Shown: positions 1 through 7,994, counted from the stretch's first letter. The stretch is DNA of 44,464 nucleotides from Spirochaetaceae bacterium (GCA_003556605.1 PWQX01000246.1:1-44464); one strand, 5' to 3'. A program made the numbers and translations. Notes: a model not told the origin generated them from the sequence alone.

Positions 1-150
1 CCGGGGCCCGCGGCTTGTGCCGCGCTTCGGCGGAGGCGCGTACTGCGCAAGCCGCGCGAGAAACCCGTTGGGCCTGGTGCTGTAGACATATCTGCCTGCG
101 GAATACTTGCCGTTCAAGAAGCCGGCAGACCTCACGGAGGGCAGCATATC
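1..150. other. Left edge, possible partial coding sequence, unresolved
   Basis: GC-rich sequence before the first clear gene. On the minus strand a frame is open from an ATG at 147 to the left edge (49 codons), but it starts directly after a terminator stem and has no Shine-Dalgarno sequence. On the plus strand another frame is open from the left edge to a TAG near position 84 and could be the tail of a gene entering from the left. Both have GC-rich third positions, so composition does not decide. No recognised domain. Confidence 0.2.
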
Positions 151-179
151 AAAAAAAGCCCGCCTGAAACCAGGCGGGC
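151..179 (-). terminator. Rho-independent terminator of the outer-membrane barrel gene
   Basis: Read on the minus strand, a perfect 9-bp GC-rich stem (GCCCGCCTG / CAGGCGGGC, 4-nt loop) is followed at once by seven T residues (151-157). It lies about 117 nt downstream of the stop codon at 296. On the plus strand there is no T-run, so it acts on leftward transcription. Confidence 0.85.
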
Positions 180-295
180 AAGGTCAAGGCTCGCTGCGGT
201 CGGCGCCGTTTCGCCGGTCGCAGCGACGGGATGGCGCCGCTGTGAATAATCTCACGCGGCTCCGAAGTACCCCTTAGAGTACCATACTTCTGCGA

Positions 296-1441
296 TTAAA
301 ACGACAGATAGTTTCGAATCTGCAACGAAAAACTGTGCGTTGTAGACGCGTTGCGTCCGGCTATCGGCGCGTTGTATTTCAGGACGAATTCCGTGGGAAG
401 CGTCCACCCGCGCGCAAACAGGCGCAGCGTTGGCCCCACCGAAAGGGTGGAGAAAGGACCTGTCGTAGATTCGTCGTCTTCAAACGGTGCTTCCCCATTT
501 AACGCGTCGGACTCCCACTTGCTGAGCTTGTCGCCGTCGAGCTTGATTTCCGGCGCGTAATCGAGCTTGACCGGCAAACTGGCGCCCAGTTGGAGCCCCG
601 GGCCAAGCATTGTCTCAAAATGCGGCTCAATCTCGAGCTCTATGTCCCATCCCCTGTCGAACTCGTCCTCCACGCCTTCGAGCTCAGCAATTGCGTGTGC
701 AGCAACGCTCGGCGCGCGGCCATTCAGCAAGTAGAAAGCGCCCTCACCGAAGAAGTTGACCCACCAGTTCTCGGTGAAAATGTAGTCGTAATACAAACGC
801 AGACCAAGGCCGAGCTGGTTGGTATCCGGCGAGCTCGCGACGAACGGATCTTCGACGGTTGACTCTGTGTTTAGCTCTCCTGACCCTGCTAGCGAGGCCC
901 CAACGGCTTCGTTGGCCGTAATATCACCTCCGGCTAACGCACCTTGAACAAAAGGGTTGTTAATATTATCTTCAAAATCGTCACTATCATACTGTCCGTC
1001 CCAGTCGGGGTAACCCAACGGGAACTTCAGTCCGGGAGCGAACGCAAAGCGCATGTCACCGCGCCGTACCGGGGCGTTCTCGCCTATAATCTGAACTTTG
1101 GCACCGGCGAACATGTCGAAAAAGCGGTGCAGCTCGGCGTCTTCGTCGAAGGCTAAGTCAACGTCGGACCATATGGTCCAGCCCGGCGCCCATTGGACCG
1201 CTGCGGTGATCCAGTCGTTCACACCGTACTCGAGCGCGATGCCGGTGTTGAAGAACGCGACGTCGTCTGCGCTGCTCGTATCAAAGCCGAAATCACTCTT
1301 GAAGTTGTCTACGGCGAACACATAAGCCGGCACCACCGTGGTTCGCAGTATGCCCGCCGGTAGCACTTTTGCCCCGTTCACGTCGGCGAAGGCCGGCACG
1401 GCGAGGCTAAGCATCAACACAGCCACAAGAAATTTGCGCAT
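296..1441 (-). CDS. Outer-membrane beta-barrel protein, function unknown
   Basis: Predicted 381-residue exported protein. The ATG at 1441 is chosen over an in-frame start 17 codons upstream because it is preceded by AAAGGGG and begins a standard signal peptide (MRKF, hydrophobic core, cleavage near AFA-DVNG). The mature chain shows alternating polar/hydrophobic strands, many acidic loops, and a C-terminus ending in phenylalanine (RNYLSF), the usual assembly signal of Gram-negative barrels. Acidic surface loops would suit a saline habitat. It is monocistronic, with a strong promoter at 1495-1522 and a terminator at 151-179. It resembles porin-like or phenol-degradation MetA-like barrels only in general design; no substrate can be assigned. 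Confidence 0.75.
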   Translation of the reverse strand: MRKFLVAVLMLSLAVPAFADVNGAKVLPAGILRTTVVPAYVFAVDNFKSDFGFDTSSADDVAFFNTGIALEYGVNDWITAAVQWAPGWTIWSDVDLAFDEDAELHRFFDMFAGAKVQIIGENAPVRRGDMRFAFAPGLKFPLGYPDWDGQYDSDDFEDNINNPFVQGALAGGDITANEAVGASLAGSGELNTESTVEDPFVASSPDTNQLGLGLRLYYDYIFTENWWVNFFGEGAFYLLNGRAPSVAAHAIAELEGVEDEFDRGWDIELEIEPHFETMLGPGLQLGASLPVKLDYAPEIKLDGDKLSKWESDALNGEAPFEDDESTTGPFSTLSVGPTLRLFARGWTLPTEFVLKYNAPIAGRNASTTHSFSLQIRNYLSF

Positions 1442-1494
1442 GAGATACCCCTTTCGTTTAGTTATGTAACGCCCGGACTGCGGACGTAGCACCC

Positions 1495-1522
1495 AGTATA
1501 TCCTAGATTCTCACGATGACAA
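1495..1522 (-). promoter_or_regulatory. Sigma-70 promoter for the barrel gene
   Basis: On the minus strand TTGTCA (1522-1517), a 16-bp spacer, then TATACT (1500-1495). The predicted start of transcription lies about 45-50 nt before the ATG at 1441. Confidence 0.75.
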
Positions 1523-1527
1523 TCTAG
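1503..1527. promoter_or_regulatory. Candidate operator dyad over the -35 box
   Basis: CTAGATT (1503-1509) and AATCTAG (1521-1527) form a perfect inverted repeat with an 11-bp centre. The right arm covers the -35 hexamer and the left arm lies in the spacer, the placement expected of a repressor site. The regulator is not known. Confidence 0.4.
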
Positions 1528-1679
1528 AATTAATCGAAATTTCGGAATTGCGAGCGAGTATGTTGATTTCGCAGTTTCCGGACTAAATGGCAGGCCTTCG
1601 CTCCGCGTTAGGGATGCGGGTGCGGATACACCAGCACGCACGTGCGAGCGCGGAGCCGGTACGGGTGTTTAGGGCCGGC

Positions 1680-2393
1680 TCAGCGGCTTCTGATCAAAAC
1701 GCCGAGCGAGAGCCCGCCCGACCACGACCGCTCCAGGTCGGGGTTGTCGTACCGGCGCAGCGGCGCGCTCAAGCGAAACGCGAGGCGGCGGCGGTGGTCG
1801 GCGGCGAACTCCAGGTAGGGCTCCAGCCCGATAAAAGGCTGAAAGAACAGCAGCCGCGTGTAGCGGTACTGCGAGAAGCGGCCCCCCGCCTCCAGCGCAA
1901 CGCCGCCGGCGGTCTCACCGGCCTCGCCGGAATGGTACAGTAGGCGGTGGGCGGCCGCGCGCAGCCCGAGCTCGGCGCCCCAGAATGCCCGGTAGAGATA
2001 GCCGCCGCGGGTGTCGGACTCGCGCACATAGTGCGCCCCGGCAGTAAAACCAAGCTTCACGCGCCGTTCGAACAGGCGCATACCCAAGCCTAAGCTCAGC
2101 TCATCGCTCGGCTGCGCCTTGAGGTCAAAGTTTTCGGCTCGCGAAAGGTACAGCCCGCTGGTGTATCGCGTAGTGAACACAACCTGCCGCCCGGCGGGCG
2201 CGGGGTCGTCGCCGCCGGGGAGCGGCTCTTGGGCCCGGAGCGCCGCGGGGAGGGCTACGCTGAGCCCAACTGCAAGCAGCACTGCCGCTGTGATGCGAAA
2301 AAGGCGCGCACGAGCGGGGCTGCTGCGCGGCTCTGCCGCCGCGCGATCAATGCCGCGCCTCGCGGCCGGGGTTCGGGCGGAGCCGGTGCTCAT
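1680..2393 (-). CDS. Secreted barrel-like protein, last gene of the SSS/ligase operon
   Basis: Predicted exported protein of 237 residues. The ATG at 2393 overlaps the TGA of the upstream gene as ATGA, so translation is probably coupled. An N-terminal basic and proline/alanine-rich stretch precedes a hydrophobic core (LFRITAAVLLAVGL) and a likely cleavage site after ALRA-QE. The rest alternates aromatic and charged residues in strand-like blocks (for example LGLGMRLFERRVKLGFTAG), consistent with a small outer-membrane barrel, although the C-terminus ends in RSR rather than an aromatic residue. It has no recognised family. Its position suggests a role in the same uptake or modification process as the operon's symporter and enzymes. 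Confidence 0.6.
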   Translation of the reverse strand: MSTGSARTPAARRGIDRAAAEPRSSPARARLFRITAAVLLAVGLSVALPAALRAQEPLPGGDDPAPAGRQVVFTTRYTSGLYLSRAENFDLKAQPSDELSLGLGMRLFERRVKLGFTAGAHYVRESDTRGGYLYRAFWGAELGLRAAAHRLLYHSGEAGETAGGVALEAGGRFSQYRYTRLLFFQPFIGLEPYLEFAADHRRRLAFRLSAPLRRYDNPDLERSWSGGLSLGVLIRSR

Positions 2394-3301
2394 GTGCGGT
2401 AGGCCATGGAGCGGGTCTTCTCGTATCCAAACTTCTCGTCGCGCTTGAGCTCGCCGGGCTCGAAGCTCACGCCGAAGATCTCGCAAGCGTGCTTTTCGAC
2501 CGCCCGGCGGAACTCGTCGATAGCAGGCCTGCTGCCGGTGATAGTCCGGACCGAAGTCATGGGTTCCACGACCTTGTCTTTGATCTCGGGAGATACCCAG
2601 ATCACCTTGAAGAATTCGTCGAGGTTGTAGTCGTCGAGGAAGACCACCGCGTTGATGATCGCGAGGTTCTCTATCTCCGACACCACGATGGTGGCGAGTT
2701 TCTTGCCTTCGTGGCGCAGGCTCCCACGGTGCTTGTACCAGGCCTCGCTAACCCCGAACTCGCCGACCACACGCAGCAGCAAATCGCCCATGCGCTCAAA
2801 GGCCTGCTCAAGTTCGTCGAAGGCAGTCTTCTCTACTACCAGCTGCACGTTAGCGGTGCCTTCGGGCTCAAAGAACACCAAAGTGCGCTCGCCGGTGTAG
2901 ATAACGTGCTCAAGCGCGGGACAGTCGGTTCGGATCTCGTTGATCAGCGCCGCGTTGCTGCTCAAACTGATCAGTGCCCGCGCGCCGGAGTCGTTGAGAA
3001 TATGGGTGATCTCGCGGCCCTTGTACATAGTGTTGAACGGCACTGCGACCGCGCCGAGCTTCTGAATCCCGAAAAAGCTGAATACGAACTCCGGGATGTT
3101 CGGAAGCATGATTGCAACACGGTCGCCGCGCCTGATGCCGAGCCACTCCAGGCCCCCTGCAACCTTGTTGGCGTTCTCGTTGAGCTCGGCGTACGTGAAC
3201 TCGCGGCCCTCAAATAGGATCGCCTTCTTTTTCTTGAACTTCTTGGTGACCTCTTCCAACAGGGTCACCAAGCTGTCGCTTGTCATTGCATTGTTGTTCA
3301 T
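2390..3301 (-). CDS. Chimera: acyl-CoA synthetase N-half joined to lipoate-ligase-like C-half
   Basis: 303 residues. Residues 1-140 are the N-terminal part of an AMP-binding acyl-CoA synthetase (FTYAELNENANKVAGGL, RGDRVAIMLPN, LGAVAVPFN) and stop before the P-loop motif that family requires. From about residue 142 the chain matches the C-terminal two thirds of a lipoate/octanoate protein ligase (LplA-like): a VFFEPEG strand, a DLLLRV helix, EGKKLATI at the place of the catalytic-lysine G-x-K-x-S motif, then SVRTITG and a final helix. The missing halves of both enzymes are in the gene directly upstream. The ATG is preceded by GGGAG inside the end of that gene, with only 6 bp between stop and start. 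Alone it should have neither activity; it may work as a heterodimer with its neighbour, or be a rearrangement relic. Confidence 0.7.
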   Translation of the reverse strand: MNNNAMTSDSLVTLLEEVTKKFKKKKAILFEGREFTYAELNENANKVAGGLEWLGIRRGDRVAIMLPNIPEFVFSFFGIQKLGAVAVPFNTMYKGREITHILNDSGARALISLSSNAALINEIRTDCPALEHVIYTGERTLVFFEPEGTANVQLVVEKTAFDELEQAFERMGDLLLRVVGEFGVSEAWYKHRGSLRHEGKKLATIVVSEIENLAIINAVVFLDDYNLDEFFKVIWVSPEIKDKVVEPMTSVRTITGSRPAIDEFRRAVEKHACEIFGVSFEPGELKRDEKFGYEKTRSMAYRT

Positions 3302-3307
3302 GACCCG

Positions 3308-4717
3308 TTAGCTCCCTTTTTCGATCAAGCGCTCGTCCTTATAGCCTTCCACGAGCTCCTTCTTCAAGACCTTGCCGGTTGCGCTCTTGGGGACGCTTGC
3401 GCACAACTCAACGATCTTTGGAACTTTGTAAGACGACAGGTTTTGCCCGCAGAACTCCAGCACTTCGCGCTCGGTGAGCTCCGCATCGTCCTCGGGCACC
3501 ACAAACGCTTTCACGGCCTCACGCTCACGCTTGTCGGCAACGGCCAGAACCGCGGCGTCTTTGATTTTAGGATGCGTGTACAACAGTTCCTCGATCTCAC
3601 GGGGCGAGATGTTGAATCCGCCGCGAACAATGAGGTCTTTCTTTCGGTCGGTGATGAAGAAGTAGCCGTCCTCGTCTTGGTAGCCGAGGTCGCCGGTGTG
3701 GAGCCAGCCGCCTTGCAGCAACTCCTCGGTTTCATCGGGCAGATTCCAGTATCCCGGGGTCACCACACCGGCGCGGATCACGATCTCACCGATTTCGCCG
3801 CGCGGCAGCTCGTTGCCGTCGTCGTCGAACACTTTCATCTCAACCTGGCTTGCGGGGCGTCCAATGGACCCCGGCTTGTAGCCTTCACCCGACAAATTTA
3901 CGCAGACCGAAGAGGTGGTTTCGGTGAGACCGTAGCCCTCACTGATCTGCGTGTCGAAGGTTTCTTCGAACTCCTTCATGGTGTTGTGCGGCAGCGGTGC
4001 GCCGCCGGAGACCGAGTAGCGCAGTGTTTTGGGGATCAACGACTTGCGCATGCGCACCAGCTGTACCACGTGCATGTACATTGTGGGGATCGCTATCAAG
4101 ATCGTGGCCTTGACCTTGCTGATGTTCTCCAGCAAAGCTTGTGGACTGTACTGCGGGATGAGCGAGAACGCGCAACCGAAGTATATCGACGAGATCAGTC
4201 CGTTCGCGAGCCCGTATACATGGAACAACGGCAGCACGCCGATGAGCGTGTCCTTGTCGGTGAGAGCAAGCAGCTCGCGCACGTTGTCGCGACACTGTAC
4301 GATGAAGTTGCGGTGCGTGATGATCACGCCCTTGGGCTTTCCGGTAGTACCTGAGGTATACAGCAGGACCGCGGGCTCGTCGGGGTCTTGGTCCACCGCC
4401 TTGTACTTGCGCGAGCCTTTCGCCATGAGCTGCGACAGGGTCATTGAGCCGTAGGGCTGCGGAGAGCCGCGACCCCCGCGCGCGGCGACCGCCACGTCGA
4501 TATTGTTTTTGTGCGCCGCCTGTTTGTCTATCTTGACGTCGGCGCCGGCGAGTATACCGCGGCGCTTGACCGCCTGCACCACCATTGAGTTCGGCAATTG
4601 CTCGCCCGAAAGCAAGTACTTCCCGGAGATGCGCCCCTCGACCAGGGCCGAGGGGTAAGCCAGAATGTCGGCGATATCGCCTTGAGGGTTGTAGATTATT
4701 CTCCACATATCAGCCAT
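3308..4717 (-). CDS. Chimera: lipoate-ligase-like N-part joined to acyl-CoA synthetase catalytic part
   Basis: 469 residues. Residues 1-84 (MWRIIYNPQGDIAD, then NSMVVQAVKRR and NNIDVAVAARGGRG) resemble the N-terminal part of LplA-like ligases up to the glycine-rich R-x-GGG strand. From about residue 90 the chain is a complete catalytic section of an acyl-CoA synthetase: A3 motif YTSGTTGKPKG (120-130), SEGYGLTETT, WLHTGDLG, DRKKDLIVRGGFNISPREIE and the terminal PKSATGKVLKK lysine. The first 140 residues of such an enzyme are absent here but are encoded by the next gene. The ATG touches the TAA of the upstream symporter (TAAATG). Together the pair contains about 525 residues of synthetase and about 245 of ligase, the normal size of each. 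Confidence 0.75.
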   Translation of the reverse strand: MADMWRIIYNPQGDIADILAYPSALVEGRISGKYLLSGEQLPNSMVVQAVKRRGILAGADVKIDKQAAHKNNIDVAVAARGGRGSPQPYGSMTLSQLMAKGSRKYKAVDQDPDEPAVLLYTSGTTGKPKGVIITHRNFIVQCRDNVRELLALTDKDTLIGVLPLFHVYGLANGLISSIYFGCAFSLIPQYSPQALLENISKVKATILIAIPTMYMHVVQLVRMRKSLIPKTLRYSVSGGAPLPHNTMKEFEETFDTQISEGYGLTETTSSVCVNLSGEGYKPGSIGRPASQVEMKVFDDDGNELPRGEIGEIVIRAGVVTPGYWNLPDETEELLQGGWLHTGDLGYQDEDGYFFITDRKKDLIVRGGFNISPREIEELLYTHPKIKDAAVLAVADKREREAVKAFVVPEDDAELTEREVLEFCGQNLSSYKVPKIVELCASVPKSATGKVLKKELVEGYKDERLIEKGS

Positions 4718-6253
4718 TTAACTCTCCGAACGCAGAAACTCATCGACTTCGTCAAAGAACTGGGTCTGAATCTCTTCACTGGGTCTTGGAGTCAAGAAGC
4801 TCACCACAATGTATACCACCACGTTGACGGCCAAGGTCGGCACAACCGGGTGCAGATCAAACAGCAATACGCGGCTGCCGCCTGGGGTGATGAGCAGACC
4901 CAACGCTAAGTAAACCACACCAACCGAGGTCGCGACTATCGCAGCCTCGCGGGTGCCGCGCTTCCACAGCAGGCCGCCAACCAACGCCGGTGCCCACTGG
5001 GCGAAGCCGGGTATCGACACATCGGTGAGATACAGCGCCATCAGCCCGGTGTCGAGGATGGACACCGTGAGACTAAGCACCACCACCGCGATCACCGCCC
5101 AGCGTGCCCAGGCGGTGATTTGCCGATCGGAAGCGTCGGGCTTGAAGATGCCCTGCACTACGTCGCGCGCTACGATGATACTTGAGGTCATCAGTTGCAC
5201 CGCTGCGGTAGAAACCGCCGCCGCGATAACACCCATCAGCACGAACACCCCGAACCACCCCGGAAGGGTGCGCGTGATAATAGTCTGCACCACGCGGTCG
5301 GCCTCGATCTCCAGCGTGCTGCCGGCGGCCGCGGCCTGCTGAGCCAATTCAGCGGGCGGAAGGACCGCCGGCGCCACCAGCGAGCCCCATACGAAGGGAA
5401 TAACGTAGAAAAACAGGCCGCCGAACACGAACACCAGCAGCGGGAACCACTTGAACAAGTGCTTGTCGCGCGCGGTCATCGCGCCGATTACGACATGCGG
5501 CCAGCTGAAGGCTAGAAGGCCCACCACGAAAGTCCCGGCAACCAAGACCGGGGCGAACTCACCGTAAGGCCCGGGGGCGCTGAGAAGCGCCGGCTCACTC
5601 TCCATCAGGCGCTGCGCCGCTTCCGATAGGCCGCCGGGCAGCGTGGCTTGCACAATCCAGATGAGCGAACCTAACAGTGCGGTGACATACACCACGCCCA
5701 AGAAGATGTTCACCCAGGCGACGATCCGCATTCCGCCGAGCAGTACCAGCACAACCAGCAACACCACCGTGTAGCCGGCTCCCCACATAGTGGGCAGGCC
5801 GGTAAGCGCCTGGAAGCCGGCGCCGACACCCAAGGGCTGAATACCCACATACGGAACGATGAAGGCCAGAATGCTGATTGCGAGCACCATGCGCAGGCCT
5901 TTAGACTCGTAGCGCTCGGCAAGCGCTTCAACCGGTGAAAGAAAGCGGTTGATCTTGGCGAGCGCCCACAGGCGGGGGCCCAGAAACATATACAGCCCCG
6001 CGAAACCTGCGACCGAGCCCCAGATAAAAAAGACGTAGCCGGGGCCGTGCAGGTACAGCATCCCGGGGAAGCCGTAGAACGTCCAGCTTGAGGAGATCGC
6101 GAATAAGACAAAGAAAAACATCACGACCACGCCGATGGTGCGGCCGGCGAGCATGTAATCCTCGGCGGTTTTGGCCGAGACCTTGTACCCGTACGCGGCA
6201 AGGGCAATAATGATTAAGCCGAAGGCGGTAAGCGCAGTAATCTCAAAAACCAT
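4718..6253 (-). CDS. SSS-family sodium/solute symporter
   Basis: 511-residue integral membrane protein with about 13 hydrophobic helices; TC 2.A.21 type (EDYMLAGRTIGVVVMFF near the N-terminus, WTFYGFPGMLY, SPVEALAERYESKGLR, and a MTSSIIVARDVVQG segment). Members import monocarboxylates, amino acids, pantothenate or other small solutes with sodium. It lies between a small two-helix membrane protein and the chimeric synthetase/ligase genes, so the imported compound is probably an acid that the downstream synthetase activates. The substrate cannot be read from the sequence. Confidence 0.85.
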   Translation of the reverse strand: MVFEITALTAFGLIIIALAAYGYKVSAKTAEDYMLAGRTIGVVVMFFFVLFAISSSWTFYGFPGMLYLHGPGYVFFIWGSVAGFAGLYMFLGPRLWALAKINRFLSPVEALAERYESKGLRMVLAISILAFIVPYVGIQPLGVGAGFQALTGLPTMWGAGYTVVLLVVLVLLGGMRIVAWVNIFLGVVYVTALLGSLIWIVQATLPGGLSEAAQRLMESEPALLSAPGPYGEFAPVLVAGTFVVGLLAFSWPHVVIGAMTARDKHLFKWFPLLVFVFGGLFFYVIPFVWGSLVAPAVLPPAELAQQAAAAGSTLEIEADRVVQTIITRTLPGWFGVFVLMGVIAAAVSTAAVQLMTSSIIVARDVVQGIFKPDASDRQITAWARWAVIAVVVLSLTVSILDTGLMALYLTDVSIPGFAQWAPALVGGLLWKRGTREAAIVATSVGVVYLALGLLITPGGSRVLLFDLHPVVPTLAVNVVVYIVVSFLTPRPSEEIQTQFFDEVDEFLRSES

Positions 6254-6274
6254 TGGATCCTCCGTTTAGTGCCG

Positions 6275-6508
6275 TCAGCGGTACGGCCAGAAGAAGAAGA
6301 AATACGCAAGATAGGCGATCAGCCACACCACCACGAACAGTGCGCCAACCACTAACGACATCGTCATCCAACCGAACAGCAGAAACGGTTCTTCTCCCGC
6401 TGCGGTCTCAAGCCCACCGGTGACAATAAATGCCATCAGCGCAATAACCGAGAGGAAGAGCACTGCCAAATAGACCCTTCCGGCTGCGTGTCCCATGATT
6501 TCCCGCAT
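6275..6508 (-). CDS. Small two-helix membrane protein, likely symporter partner
   Basis: 77 residues with two hydrophobic helices (about 13-31 and 44-70) and an aromatic C-terminal end (YFFFFWPYR). GAGGAG lies 9 nt before the ATG. It is the first gene of the operon, 21 bp before the SSS symporter. Small proteins of this design (DUF485, DUF4212 and DUF3311-like groups) often accompany SSS permeases and are thought to act with them in the inner membrane; which group this one belongs to is not decided. Confidence 0.65.
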   Translation of the reverse strand: MREIMGHAAGRVYLAVLFLSVIALMAFIVTGGLETAAGEEPFLLFGWMTMSLVVGALFVVVWLIAYLAYFFFFWPYR

Positions 6509-6549
6509 GGATGTTCACTCCTCTATTAGACATTTTGGCAGAAAGCATG

Positions 6550-6578
6550 ATGCTACAGGCTAGACGTGAATGTAGCAT
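6550..6578. promoter_or_regulatory. 8-bp perfect dyad in the leader of the symporter operon
   Basis: ATGCTACA (6550-6557) and TGTAGCAT (6571-6578) are perfect inverted repeats with a 13-bp centre. The dyad lies downstream of the predicted transcription start and upstream of the first ribosome binding site, so it could be a repressor site or an RNA stem. Confidence 0.4.
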
Positions 6579-6606
6579 TCCAAAGCATTGTTCGCGACAA
6601 GTTTCA

Positions 6607-6635
6607 GTTATACCACCCGGCCTCTAGGGCGTCAA
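6607..6635 (-). promoter_or_regulatory. Sigma-70 promoter of the symporter/ligase operon
   Basis: On the minus strand TTGACG (6635-6630), a 17-bp spacer and TATAAC (6612-6607). It gives a leader of about 90 nt before the ATG at 6508. No other comparable promoter is seen before the five nearly overlapping genes. Confidence 0.8.
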
Positions 6636-6740
6636 GAACTGTGTGTGCGTGAGTGTTTGGGGGAGGCACAAGCCGCCAGCGCAGGCTGTGTGCCGCCGGC
6701 GGGCTGATCGTGCGCAGACCGGCGGGGCGCCGGCGAGTGC

Positions 6741-7892
6741 TCACGGCGGTGTTCTCGGTGCGTGCTTTAGCCCCGGGCCGTTGCGGACCAGCTCTATCAG
6801 TTCCGGCTGTGGCGTATGGTAGCGAATGCCGGCAGTGTGCGCGAGCCCACCGAAGACACTCGTCCACACCACCTGGGCCGAGACCGTAATCGTGTTATCG
6901 CTTTGCACCTCGCGGATCTCGAGCGTCACGTGCCGGCCGATGGGCAGGGGCCGATCAAGTGCGAGCATCGCCCCATACAGCGACACGTTGTGCATCGCGC
7001 CCTGGATGACATCTTCAGTGATGGTGGCGGTGACAAGACAAGACGCGCGGTAGCGTGGCGAGCGTCGCTGGTCTTCGGCGCGGGCAATTGCCTGGTCTTT
7101 GCCGGCGAGCTTGGCCGCATACAGATGTTTATCGGCCTGCTCAATTACCGCTGCTGCGGATGTGCCGTCAATCGGGTATTCGGCGATGCCGACCGAGGCG
7201 GTGATTGATACGCCGCCGGGATACGCCTCGTTACGGCAGGCGCTCAAGATACGCTCGGCGACGTGTAGCGCTCCCTCACTGGTGGTGGCCGGCAGTACCG
7301 CTACAAACTCCTCGCCGCCATAGCGAGCCGCGACGTCCTCCTCGCGCAGGTGCATCTGTAGAGTGCTCGCAAAGGACATCAGTACCTCATCCCCGAGTTG
7401 ATGCCCGTGCTTGTCGTTTACGAGCTTGAAATCGTCGATATCAAGGAACAGTATGGAGTACGAGTGACCGTAGCGCCGCGCCCGGCTGGTTTCGCGGTGG
7501 AGGATTTCGTGCAGGAAACGACGGTTATAAACGCCGGTCAGCGGGTCAATAGTGCTGCGTAGGGCGTATTCCCGGAAACGGTCGAGCTCAATTACGCGTG
7601 GATTCTGGAGACGCTGGTCGTGCACCATGAAATAATCGAGCGCGGCCACTCGAAAATCCACTTCACGATCGAGCTTCTGCCCCAGGCGGCGCCTGTGCTC
7701 TTGGATTTCGCGAATCTTCTGTTGCGCAAGGTCGGCAGGCAACGGAACGTCGCACAGCTGCTCTAACAGCTCTACAGCGATCTGCTGCGCCGCCGGGTCA
7801 TCGCCAATGGCGCGATTTACTGTTGCGCCAAGATCCTCCGTGAACGCCTGAGAGTCCTCCAGCACGCCATCACGGTGATCACTCGCTTCCAC
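6741..7892 (-). CDS. Diguanylate cyclase with C-terminal PilZ domain
   Basis: 383 residues, soluble. The N-terminal 110 residues are helical and unassigned. A GGDEF domain follows (DPLTGVYNRRFL at 116, active loop GGEEF at 192-196). The RxxD inhibition site is present as REED (183-186), exactly five residues before the active loop, so product feedback is expected. A PilZ domain occupies about 276-375, with the c-di-GMP motifs RRSPR and NVSLYGAML. The protein therefore probably makes c-di-GMP from two GTP and also senses it. A GTG start at 7892 with GGAG upstream is used. A promoter TTGACG-N16-TATACC lies at 7967-7994. Confidence 0.9.
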   Translation of the reverse strand: MEASDHRDGVLEDSQAFTEDLGATVNRAIGDDPAAQQIAVELLEQLCDVPLPADLAQQKIREIQEHRRRLGQKLDREVDFRVAALDYFMVHDQRLQNPRVIELDRFREYALRSTIDPLTGVYNRRFLHEILHRETSRARRYGHSYSILFLDIDDFKLVNDKHGHQLGDEVLMSFASTLQMHLREEDVAARYGGEEFVAVLPATTSEGALHVAERILSACRNEAYPGGVSITASVGIAEYPIDGTSAAAVIEQADKHLYAAKLAGKDQAIARAEDQRRSPRYRASCLVTATITEDVIQGAMHNVSLYGAMLALDRPLPIGRHVTLEIREVQSDNTITVSAQVVWTSVFGGLAHTAGIRYHTPQPELIELVRNGPGLKHAPRTPP

Positions 7893-7960
7893 CGGCTATC
7901 TCCAAACTTTTTGAGATCGGCGGATTCGGCAAAAGACCCTAAACTTTTACCGAATCGTAC

Positions 7961-7966
7961 TATAAT
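7961..7966 (+). promoter_or_regulatory. Perfect -10 hexamer upstream of pncA
   Basis: TATAAT on the plus strand, in the 197-bp divergent region between the cyclase gene and pncA. No good -35 hexamer is found 16-18 bp upstream, so the promoter may be activator dependent or weak. Confidence 0.35.
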
Positions 7967-7994
7967 GGTATAAGCATTCCTACACCTGCGTCAA
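7967..7994 (-). promoter_or_regulatory. Sigma-70 promoter for the diguanylate cyclase
   Basis: On the minus strand TTGACG (7994-7989), a 16-bp spacer and TATACC (7972-7967). It is back to back with the TATAAT of the pncA side. Confidence 0.55.

Noticed and set aside
3443-4354. Plus-strand 303-codon open frame
   Set aside because: It is antisense to the synthetase catalytic part, which has clear motifs; the frame is open only because of GC-rich codon usage.
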